From assembly GCA_021811745.1 (NCBI GenBank), contig JAJZNH010000722.1, positions 1-7,013 of the forward strand: 7,013 nt of DNA, read 5' to 3'. The stretch comes from Acidobacteriota bacterium (GTDB taxonomy: Bacteria; Acidobacteriota; Terriglobia; Terriglobales; Acidobacteriaceae). The notes under the pieces are model-generated. The model was not told where the DNA came from and did no database searches. It saw only the letters and a list, made by a program, of their open reading frames with translations. Both the position numbers and the translations under genes were made by a program. Shown piece by piece: positions 1-5,738 of the stretch (its first letter is position 1; each line of letters starts with the position of its first letter).

Positions 1-1191
1 CACTTGCGCGTTCTTTTGCGCTTTCAGCACCAGTTCCGCAGCCAGCAGACACTCGTCCAGGTTCTGCGCAAGATGCGTGCGGTTCACGATGTCGGCCACA
101 AACTGTGAACCGAACGGCAGCGGCATGTTATTGCAGTCGATGTAGCGCGCCTGTTTGTTGTCCACAATGAAAAGATTGTTGCCCTGCTGCTTCACGGTTA
201 TGTTGGTATATTTGCGAACCTCGATATAACCGTCAGTGCCCAGAATGAACAGCCGTCCATCGCCCCATGTACCCACGCCGTCGGGGGTAAACCAGTCGAG
301 CCGCACGTAGCCCAGGCCGCGGTCTCCGCGCAGCACCATGTCGCCAAAGTCCTGGAACTGCGGATGTTCCGGATGCCGCACATTGGCCACCTGCGACTCC
401 ACCACTTCAGCTTGTTGCGACCCCGTATAGAACAGGAACTGATCCACCTGGTGCGAGCCAATGTCGCAGAGGATGCCGCCGTACTGCTCCGGATTCCAGA
501 ACCAAGCCGGCCGCGGCGCCGCGCCGCCGGCATCGCCGCCGCGCTGCACAATCTGATGCGGCGCGATGTTGATGGTCTGAATTACCTTGCCGATGGCGCC
601 CTGCTTCACCAGAACGCCCGCGTAGACCGCGGCCTTTACCTCCAGCAGTTCGCTGTACATGATGGCGTAGATGCGCTCGGTTTCGGCGATCGTCCTGCGC
701 ACCTCCGCGAGCTGTTCGAGGGTCGTCATGCCCGGCTTGTCCGACAGAAAATCCTTGCCCTGCTTCATGGCCCGCACCGCCAGCGGAGCGCGTTCGTTGG
801 CGATCTGCGAACTGAGCACAAGCTGCACTGAGGGATCATCCAGGATCTCCTCCTGCGTCTTGACGATCTTCACGTCAGGGAACCGCTTCTTGAACGCCGC
901 TACTTTGTCTTCTTCGCCGCCCCACGCCGCCACCAACTCGCCGCCGCCGCGTTGCACCGCGCCCACCATGCCGTAAATGTGGTCGTGGCTCATTCCGCAC
1001 ACAGCAAACTTGATATGGTACTTCGGCGCATCGCTCTCCTGCGCCTGCGGCAGCACCGCATCCTCGATTATGCGGCCGTGCCCGCCGCCCATCGCCATTG
1101 CACGCTGCGGCAGCCCGGCCATCATGGCCACCGACCCCATCAATCCCGCCTGCATCAGAAAATCACGCCGTCCCGTGGATATGTTCTCCAT
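1..1191 (-). CDS. Tat-exported Gfo/Idh/MocA family oxidoreductase (C-terminus cut by window edge)
   Basis: Reading from the ATG at 1191-1189 gives 397 codons with no stop up to the left edge. The N-terminus carries a twin-arginine signal: TGRRDFLMQAG at residues 6-16, a hydrophobic stretch to about 27, and a plausible cleavage after AMA (31-33). This implies export of a folded, cofactor-loaded protein. A Rossmann domain follows, with strand KFAVCG and a loop GMSHDHIYG at about 66-74. SDKPG at 150-154 replaces the family's usual EKP, keeping the lysine (K152). In the C-terminal domain, DIGSHQVDQ (243-251) supplies the Asp and His residues typical of the substrate pocket. The RTH..QN..E...AAEL segment near residue 375 resembles the family's C-terminal helix, so only a few residues are probably missing. 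GGAGG at 1200-1196 followed by AAAG supports the start. The family is known for NAD(P)-dependent sugar or inositol oxidoreduction; the substrate here is unknown. GH109-type glycosidases share this fold and are an alternative, but I see no specific support. The gene is divergent from the mutarotase gene. Confidence 0.9.
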   Translation of the reverse strand, partial: MENISTGRRDFLMQAGLMGSVAMMAGLPQRAMAMGGGHGRIIEDAVLPQAQESDAPKYHIKFAVCGMSHDHIYGMVGAVQRGGGELVAAWGGEEDKVAAFKKRFPDVKIVKTQEEILDDPSVQLVLSSQIANERAPLAVRAMKQGKDFLSDKPGMTTLEQLAEVRRTIAETERIYAIMYSELLEVKAAVYAGVLVKQGAIGKVIQTINIAPHQIVQRGGDAGGAAPRPAWFWNPEQYGGILCDIGSHQVDQFLFYTGSQQAEVVESQVANVRHPEHPQFQDFGDMVLRGDRGLGYVRLDWFTPDGVGTWGDGRLFILGTDGYIEVRKYTNITVKQQGNNLFIVDNKQARYIDCNNMPLPFGSQFVADIVNRTHLAQNLDECLLAAELVLKAQKNAQV

Positions 1192-1195
1192 CTTT

Positions 1196-1200
1196 CCTCC
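1196..1200 (-). promoter_or_regulatory. Ribosome binding site of the Gfo/Idh/MocA gene
   Basis: GGAGG on the minus strand, four bases (AAAG) before the ATG. It supports the chosen start, which also begins exactly at a complete twin-arginine signal. Confidence 0.7.
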
Positions 1201-1210
1201 GTTCCACAAC

Positions 1211-1250
1211 CGCATTCTTTGCATGGATGAACGAATGCGCGCATACGAAT
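1211..1250. promoter_or_regulatory. Cluster of inverted and direct repeats, possible operator
   Basis: CGCATTC (1211-1217) and GAATGCG (1233-1239) form a perfect seven-base inverted repeat separated by 15 bases. Overlapping its right arm are the ten-base palindrome ATGCGCGCAT (1235-1244) and a direct repeat ACGAAT (1231-1236 and 1245-1250). The cluster lies 20-60 bases upstream of the oxidoreductase start, a sensible place for a repressor or activator. The pattern is seen directly; its role as an operator is inference, and repeats of this length can occur by chance. Confidence 0.3.
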
Positions 1251-1520
1251 TGTCTTCGCATCCAAGCGCAGAATCCGCAGCGCGGAGTATTTCGCCATTT
1301 CCATTTCCCTCGATCATAACCACTTGAGCCGGCTTCCGTGAATTGCCGGGTCCTCCGGCGGCGGAATGAGGAATTGGAAGGGCGATCGAAACGGACCCCT
1401 GCGCGCCCGGCGAGAGATGCGATGATGTGGCTGGCTGACGGGCGAGCATGAATGAGCCTCCTTCGGTTCGAAGAGCCCAATCTGCCCGATACATGCGGAC
1501 GCCATCGGCATTCTATTTCT

Positions 1521-1526
1521 AAGGAG
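1521..1526 (+). promoter_or_regulatory. Ribosome binding site of the mutarotase gene
   Basis: AAGGAG lies five bases before the ATG at 1532, close to an ideal Shine-Dalgarno arrangement. It fixes the start of the mutarotase gene and suggests efficient translation. Confidence 0.8.
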
Positions 1527-1531
1527 CAACG

Positions 1532-1855
1532 ATGATTCGCTACGGAATGGTCCTTGGCCTCAAGCCAGAGGCCGAAGAGAAGTACCGGGAATACCATGCC
1601 GCTGTGTGGCCTGCGGTTCTCGACATGATCCGTCAATGCAATATCCGCAACTATTCGATCTATCTGAAGGATCACACGCTCTTCAGCTACTTTGAGTACC
1701 ACGGCACTGATTTTGCCGCCGACATGGCCAAAATGGCCGCCGACAAGACGACCCAGGAGTGGTGGAGCATCATGATGCCCATGCAATCTCCCTTGGCGAG
1801 CCGCAAAGAAGGCGAGTGGTGGGCCGAAATGGAAGAGGTCTTTCACGTGGACTAA
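1532..1855 (+). CDS. rhaM: L-rhamnose mutarotase family protein
   Basis: This 107-residue protein has the length and layout of the RhaM/YiiL family (about 104 residues in E. coli), cytosolic enzymes that interconvert the alpha and beta anomers of L-rhamnose ahead of the isomerase. Visible family landmarks are MIRYGMVL at the N-terminus, Y18 and H22 in YREYH (both at the same positions as in the E. coli protein as I recall it), VWP at 25-27, NYSIYL at 40-45, the WW pair at 77-78, and an EVFHVD ending like the E. coli EVFYLP. There is no signal peptide. A strong ribosome site precedes the start, and the stop at 1853-1855 is followed 11 bases later by a stem-loop. No isomerase, kinase or aldolase of rhamnose catabolism lies in the window, so the physiological sugar could be rhamnose or a related deoxysugar. 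The divergent neighbour, a sugar-type oxidoreductase, fits such a role. The gene symbol is by family resemblance. Confidence 0.88.
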   Translation: MIRYGMVLGLKPEAEEKYREYHAAVWPAVLDMIRQCNIRNYSIYLKDHTLFSYFEYHGTDFAADMAKMAADKTTQEWWSIMMPMQSPLASRKEGEWWAEMEEVFHVD

Positions 1856-1866
1856 GCATGGCGCTG

Positions 1867-1896
1867 CAGCGATCCGGAACTGGTGCGCGATCGCTG
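1867..1896 (+). terminator. Stem-loop after the mutarotase gene, terminator-like but without a T tract
   Basis: CAGCGATC (1867-1874) and GATCGCTG (1889-1896) pair perfectly over eight bases around a 14-base loop, starting 11 bases after the mutarotase stop. It is followed by AAAA rather than T residues on the plus strand, and there is no T run on the other strand either. It could stabilise the mRNA end or act in factor-dependent termination; an intrinsic terminator is not supported. Confidence 0.35.
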
Positions 1897-1909
1897 AAAA
1901 TGCGGCAGC

Positions 1910-1938
1910 GGCCCAGGGGCTGTACCCTCCTGCGGGCC
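1910..1938 (+). other. Second GC-rich stem-loop upstream of the FAD oxidoreductase gene
   Basis: GGCCC (1910-1914) can pair with GGGCC (1934-1938), and AGGG (1915-1918) with CCCT (1925-1928), leaving a six-base loop and a five-base one-sided bulge. No T tract follows. Its role is unknown. Together with the preceding stem-loop it suggests a transcript boundary or leader between the mutarotase and FAD enzyme genes. Confidence 0.25.
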
Positions 1939-1946
1939 TTGGCCGG

Positions 1947-1952
1947 TATGAT
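1947..1952 (+). promoter_or_regulatory. Possible -10 box for the FAD oxidoreductase gene
   Basis: TATGAT differs by one base from the consensus -10 hexamer and lies 63 bases upstream of the FAD oxidoreductase start. No convincing -35 hexamer lies 16-18 bases upstream, so this is a weak candidate only. Confidence 0.2.
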
Positions 1953-2014
1953 TCAATTGCGAGCAACAAATCTTCGCCCAGGCCCCCAGCTTAGTCGATG
2001 GAGCCCCCCATTCC

Positions 2015-3589
2015 ATGAGCCGTTCCCAAACTGCCCTGATTATCGGCGCCGGTCCCGCGGGACTCACCGCGGCGCTCGAATTGCTTCGCCGCACGGGCAT
2101 TCGTCCTATGGTTCTCGAAGCCACCGATCGCATAGGCGGCATCTCCTGCACCATTCGCCACAACGACAACCGCATGGACATCGGCGGCCACCGTTTCTTC
2201 TCCAAGTCCGACCGCGTCATGAACTGGTGGACCGAACTGATGCCGGTTCTTTCCGGGGACGACGGCGCTGGGCTGCAGACAATCCAATACCAGAATCAGC
2301 AGCGCACTGTCGCGGCCGGCGATCAGGCCGAGGATGGCGCTGACCTGGTGATGCTGGTGCGCCCGCGCAAGAGCCGCATCTACTTTCTGCGCAGCTTTTT
2401 TGATTACCCGCTTTCACTCAATGCGCAGACGCTGCGCCAGCTTGGCGCGTGGCGCACCCTCAAGATCGGCGTGAGCTATCTTGCCGCAAGGCTCTTTCCC
2501 CGCCGCAATGAGAAGACGCTGGAAGACTTCCTGATCAATCGCTTCGGCCATGAGCTGTATCTGACTTTCTTCAAGTCCTATACCGAGAAGGTCTGGGGCG
2601 TTCCCTGCCATCAAATCAGTGCCGAGTGGGGAGCGCAACGCATCAAGGGGCTCTCGCTGCGCACGGCGCTCACGCACTTCATGAAGAAGGCTTTCGCCGG
2701 CAATAGAAGCTCCGGTATTGCTCAGAAGGGCACTGAAACTTCTCTCATCGAGAAGTTTCTTTATCCCAAATTCGGCCCCGGTCAGCTCTGGGAGCATGTC
2801 GCCAGCCTGGTCGAGCAGAAGGGCGGAGAAGTCCGCAAAGGATGGAGAGTGTGCCGGCTCCATGTTGAAGGCGAGCGCGTCACTTCGGTTGAAGCGACGA
2901 GTCCTTCCGGTGAACTGCGCAGCTTCGATGCCGATTACGTCTTCTCCACCATGCCCGTGCGCGAACTGATGCACAGCTTTGACATGGAGCCGCCGGCGGA
3001 GATCCGCGAGGTGGCAGACGGCCTCATCTACCGCGACTTCATCACCGTTGGCCTGCTCGTCAACAGGCTCGCGGTCACCGAACCTGACGGCGCGCCGTTG
3101 AAAGATACCTGGATCTACATCCAGGAGCCCGACGTTCTCGTCGGCCGCCTCCAGATCTTCAACAACTGGAGCCCCTGGATGGTTGGCGATTCCTCCAAAG
3201 TCTGGATCGGCCTGGAATACTTCTGTTACGAAACCGACAGCCTTTGGAAGATGGCCGACGCCGATCTGGCCCGCTTCGCCATCGCCGAAGTCGAGAAGAT
3301 TGGCATCCTGCGCGCCGCCGATGTTCTCGACACCCATGTAGTCCGAGTGCCAAAGACCTACCCCGCCTACTTTGGCACCTACGACCGCTTTGACGAGATC
3401 GTCCGCTACATGAATCGCTTTGAGAATCTCTATCTGCTTGGCCGCAACGGCATGCACAAATACAACAACCAGGACCACTCCATGCTCACCGCCATGACTG
3501 CCGTCGATCAGATCGCCGCCGGAATAACCGACAAGCAGGCTCTGTGGGAGATCAATACCGAGCAGGAGTACCACGAGGAAAAGAAATAG
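2015..3589 (+). CDS. FAD-dependent NAD(P)-binding oxidoreductase, UDP-galactopyranose mutase/amine oxidase-like fold, substrate unknown
   Basis: This 524-residue protein opens with a dinucleotide-binding fold: [11 protein letters not shown] (7-17), the ribose-binding acidic residue E35 in [10 protein letters not shown], then [10 protein letters not shown] (55-64), typical of the FAD-containing amine oxidase, protoporphyrinogen oxidase and UDP-galactopyranose mutase superfamily. Near the C-terminus, [17 protein letters not shown] (474-490) resembles the flavin-contacting GR...Y motif of UDP-galactopyranose mutases. There is no signal peptide and no clear membrane segment. Proteins of this type are mostly annotated only as NAD(P)/FAD-dependent oxidoreductases, and I recall them near polysaccharide or glycosyltransferase genes; the substrate is not known to me. 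The start is supported by GAG-type pairing (TGGAG at 1999-2003, 11 bases upstream) and by the fold beginning at residue 7. A six-codon open frame (ATG at 1998, TGA at 2016-2018) overlaps the start. The gene may be transcribed with the ABC-F gene 105 bases downstream, as no terminator is visible between them. Confidence 0.85.
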   Translation: MSRSQTALIIGAGPAGLTAALELLRRTGIRPMVLEATDRIGGISCTIRHNDNRMDIGGHRFFSKSDRVMNWWTELMPVLSGDDGAGLQTIQYQNQQRTVAAGDQAEDGADLVMLVRPRKSRIYFLRSFFDYPLSLNAQTLRQLGAWRTLKIGVSYLAARLFPRRNEKTLEDFLINRFGHELYLTFFKSYTEKVWGVPCHQISAEWGAQRIKGLSLRTALTHFMKKAFAGNRSSGIAQKGTETSLIEKFLYPKFGPGQLWEHVASLVEQKGGEVRKGWRVCRLHVEGERVTSVEATSPSGELRSFDADYVFSTMPVRELMHSFDMEPPAEIREVADGLIYRDFITVGLLVNRLAVTEPDGAPLKDTWIYIQEPDVLVGRLQIFNNWSPWMVGDSSKVWIGLEYFCYETDSLWKMADADLARFAIAEVEKIGILRAADVLDTHVVRVPKTYPAYFGTYDRFDEIVRYMNRFENLYLLGRNGMHKYNNQDHSMLTAMTAVDQIAAGITDKQALWEINTEQEYHEEKK

Positions 3590-3661
3590 CTCTGAGCTGT
3601 CGCCTCGTCCCAGCCATGGGGCGGATATTTCTATTGCGCATGGCGTCTTTCGCCGGCTTAC

Positions 3662-3692
3662 GGCCGCAGCGGCCTCTCTGCGAAAATAGAGG
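3662..3692 (+). promoter_or_regulatory. Two mutually exclusive short hairpins before the ABC-F start codon
   Basis: GGCCG (3662-3666) can pair with CGGCC (3670-3674) across a three-base loop. Alternatively CCTCT (3673-3677) pairs with AGAGG (3688-3692), which is part of the only Shine-Dalgarno-like sequence and lies two bases before the ATG at 3695. Both hairpins need bases 3673-3674, so only one can form. That layout could control access of ribosomes to the start, as leader structures do for several antibiotic-resistance ABC-F genes. The stems have only five pairs each, so chance is a real alternative. Confidence 0.25.
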
Positions 3693-3694
3693 GG

Positions 3695-5707
3695 ATGCTT
3701 TCGCTTAAAGATGCCGGCAAGCGGTTCGGTCCTCGTGTCTTGTTTCTTGAGGCCGACTGGCTCATCCGCAGAAACGAGAAAACCGCGCTGGTGGGCGCCA
3801 ATGGCGCCGGCAAATCCACGCTGATGAAAGTGCTGGCAGGCATGGAGACGCTGGACTACGGCGAGCTTCAGGAGACGCGCGGCATGAGCATTGGTTACCT
3901 GCCGCAGGAGGGCCTGCAACTGGCCGGGCGCACCGTCTTTGAGGAGTGCCTTACGGTCTTCGACGAGGTCCGGGAGATGGAGCGCGAGATCGAGCACCTC
4001 AGCGGCCAACTGGCCGAACTGGACCACGCCGGCGCGGAATACGAGGCCGTTGCCGAGCGCTATTCCATGCTGCAGGATCGCTTTCACGCCCTCGACGGCT
4101 ACGCCCTGGACGCGCAGGTGGGCAGCGTGCTCACCGGGCTAGGCTTCTTCAAGGAAGACTGGACGCGGCGGACCGAGGAGTTTTCAGGCGGCTGGCAGAT
4201 GCGCATTGCGCTGGCCAAGCTGCTGCTGGCCAAGCCGAGCCTGCTGCTGCTCGACGAGCCGACCAACCATCTGGATCTTGAGACTCGCAACTGGCTCGAA
4301 GACTATCTCAAGAACTATCCCTTCGGTTACATTTTGATCTCTCACGATCGCTACTTTCTCGATGTGACCATCGACCGTACCGTGGAGATCTGGAATAAGC
4401 GGCTCGGCATCTATCATGGCAACTACACGACGTATCTCAAGCAGAAGGAAGAACGGCGCGCGCAGTTGGAGGCCGCCTATCGCAACCAGCGCGATCAGAT
4501 CGAGCACCTTGAAGCCTTCATCAGCCGCTTCCGCTATCAGGCCACCAAGGCGAAGCAAGTGCAGTCGCGCATCAAAGAGCTTGAAAAGATCGAGCGCATC
4601 GAAATTCCCGAAGAAGAGCCAGTGATTCACTTCAAGTTTCCCCAGCCGCCGCCCTCGGGGCGCATGGTGGTGGAGGCCGAAGGACTCGCAAAGAGCTATG
4701 GCTCCAAGCAGGTATTCAGCGATGTGCGCTTCTCTATCGAGCGCGGCGACCGCGTAGCTCTTGTGGGCGTGAACGGCGCGGGCAAATCCACGCTGATCAG
4801 GCTGCTCACCGGAGCGGAAGCGCCTACGGAAGGCGCCATACGCCTGGGCCACAATGTCGTGAGCGAATACTTTGCGCAGGATCAGTACAAGGTACTGGAT
4901 GGCGACGAGCGGATGCTCGACGACATCAGCCGCGCCGCGCGCAAAGTGCCTGAAGTTGAACTGCGCTCGTTGCTGGGCTGCTTTCTGTTTCGCGGCGACG
5001 ACGTTTTTAAGCCGCTGGGCGTGCTCTCCGGCGGCGAGCGTAACCGCTATGCGCTGGCGCGGATTCTGGTCTCGCCCTCGAATTTTCTGCTTCTCGACGA
5101 GCCCACCAACCACCTGGACATGCGCGCCAAGGATGTACTGCTGGAAGCGCTTGCGGCCTTCAGCGGCACGGTGGTCTTCGTCTCGCACGACCGCTATTTC
5201 ATCGACCGGCTGGCCACGCGCGTGCTTGAAGTGGAGAATGGCGCCGTCACCGCCTACGAGGGCAATTACGAGGACTACCTGCGCCGCAAAGAGGCGCTCA
5301 CAGTTCCATCGCTTGTCCTCACAGAGAACGCCTCAACCACTCCGGGCAGTTCTACCACGAATTGTCATCCTGAGCGAGCGGAGCGAGTCGAAGGATCTGC
5401 GGTTCAAAATCAGCCCGCCGCTCAACCGTCGAATGGCGCAGGCAACGTAAGCGATGTGTTCAAACCCCGCCGCCTGAATCCCATCAAGCAGAAGCAAATG
5501 GAAGACCGCTGCGCTTTCCTCGAAGAAGAAATTCCGCGCGTCGAAGCGTCAATCGCCCACACCGAGCAGCAGTTGGGCGTCTACGTTTCCGCGGCTGAGA
5601 CGCAGCGGCTGACAACGCTGGCCCAAGAGTTGCGTGCGCAGTTAGCCGCACTCACCGAGGAGTGGGAAGAACTGATGATGCAACTCGACCAGACCGCATT
5701 GCCTTAG
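3695..5707 (+). CDS. ABC-F family ATPase (YdiF/YheS-like), with a translated repeat in its C-terminal linker
   Basis: This 670-residue soluble protein has two complete ATP-binding domains and no membrane segments, the mark of ABC-F proteins that bind the ribosomal E-site region. Domain 1: Walker A GANGAGKST (K40), signature SGGWQMR (164-170), Walker B with D187-E188, SHDR (216-219). A charged interdomain linker follows at about 240-320, containing ATKAKQVQSRIKELEK as in YheS/YdiF-type members. Domain 2: Walker A GVNGAGKST (K364), signature SGGERNR (445-451), Walker B D468-E469, SHDR (497-500). Both catalytic glutamates are intact. After RRKE (530-533) comes a Ser/Thr/Pro-rich linker, then a predicted coiled coil from about N595 to 665, as in Uup-like members. 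Residues 557-570 are encoded by a dispersed-repeat-like sequence. Role: probably translation factor or ribosome rescue; antibiotic protection is possible but unproven. The start is the only one giving a full first strand, although its Shine-Dalgarno sequence abuts the ATG. Confidence 0.95.
   Translation: MLSLKDAGKRFGPRVLFLEADWLIRRNEKTALVGANGAGKSTLMKVLAGMETLDYGELQETRGMSIGYLPQEGLQLAGRTVFEECLTVFDEVREMEREIEHLSGQLAELDHAGAEYEAVAERYSMLQDRFHALDGYALDAQVGSVLTGLGFFKEDWTRRTEEFSGGWQMRIALAKLLLAKPSLLLLDEPTNHLDLETRNWLEDYLKNYPFGYILISHDRYFLDVTIDRTVEIWNKRLGIYHGNYTTYLKQKEERRAQLEAAYRNQRDQIEHLEAFISRFRYQATKAKQVQSRIKELEKIERIEIPEEEPVIHFKFPQPPPSGRMVVEAEGLAKSYGSKQVFSDVRFSIERGDRVALVGVNGAGKSTLIRLLTGAEAPTEGAIRLGHNVVSEYFAQDQYKVLDGDERMLDDISRAARKVPEVELRSLLGCFLFRGDDVFKPLGVLSGGERNRYALARILVSPSNFLLLDEPTNHLDMRAKDVLLEALAAFSGTVVFVSHDRYFIDRLATRVLEVENGAVTAYEGNYEDYLRRKEALTVPSLVLTENASTTPGSSTTNCHPERAERVEGSAVQNQPAAQPSNGAGNVSDVFKPRRLNPIKQKQMEDRCAFLEEEIPRVEASIAHTEQQLGVYVSAAETQRLTTLAQELRAQLAALTEEWEELMMQLDQTALP
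5363..5404 (+). repeat. Dispersed-repeat-like element inside the ABC-F coding sequence
   Basis: The 42 bases start TGTCATCCTGAGCG and end GTCGAAGGATCTGCGGTT. ATCCT (5367-5371) and AGGAT (5392-5396) form a terminal inverted repeat, and GAGCGAG occurs twice inside (5372-5378, 5381-5387). I recognise this as the core of a very common short intergenic repeat of Acidobacteriota and some other phyla, recalled from memory and not searched. Here it keeps the ABC-F reading frame (exactly 14 codons), reading CHPERAERVEGSAV in the linker between the second ATPase domain and the C-terminal coiled coil. No other copy is present in the window. Confidence 0.65.
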
Positions 5708-5738
5708 CGATGGAATGCGGAAATTCTCCCTGCCCAGA

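Larger units (their letters stand above)
1192..1531. other. Divergent intergenic region between the oxidoreductase and mutarotase genes
   Basis: These 340 bases separate two outward-facing genes and should contain both promoters. I see no credible small gene; open frames crossing it lack a ribosome site and family features. On the oxidoreductase side there is a repeat cluster (listed separately). In the middle is a small GC hairpin, GCCGG (1345-1349) and CCGGC (1355-1359) with a five-base loop. Near the mutarotase, CTTCGGTTCGAAG (1461-1473) folds as a five-pair hairpin without a T tract. A weak plus-strand promoter candidate is TTCGAA (1467-1472), 16 bases, then ATACAT (1489-1494). None of these elements is strong, and no recognisable riboswitch or regulator consensus was found. 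Confidence 0.6.

Noticed and set aside
1887..1894. GCGATCGC, the cyanobacterial HIP1 octamer
   Set aside because: Only a single copy was noticed, within a stem-loop arm. HIP1 genomes carry it very often, and no gene here looks cyanobacterial.
1163..1969. A 268-codon minus-strand open frame covering the divergent intergenic region and the mutarotase gene
   Set aside because: It overlaps the confident mutarotase gene and the start of the Gfo/Idh gene, and has no recognisable domain or ribosome site.
1998..2018. Six-codon open frame overlapping the FAD oxidoreductase start as a possible regulatory leader peptide
   Set aside because: It has no ribosome site of its own and no telling residue composition, and such short frames are common by chance.
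1759..2343. A 194-codon plus-strand open frame bridging the mutarotase and FAD oxidoreductase genes
   Set aside because: It overlaps both confident genes in another frame, and its Arg/His/Ser-rich composition is that of a shifted frame.
2414..4087. A 557-codon open frame on the minus strand opposite the FAD oxidoreductase and the start of the ABC-F gene
   Set aside because: It is antisense to two well-conserved genes, shows no family features, and long antisense frames are expected where codon third positions are strongly GC-biased.
3800..5110. Near-identical DNA around the two Walker A motifs and around the two Walker B motifs of the ABC-F gene
   Set aside because: This is explained by the ancient duplication of the ATP-binding domain and by shared codon preference, not by a mobile repeat.
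4184..5188. A 334-codon minus-strand open frame opposite the ABC-F gene
   Set aside because: It is the reverse complement of the conserved ATPase motifs, and its composition (Ala, Arg, His, Gln, Val-rich) is typical of an antisense shadow.
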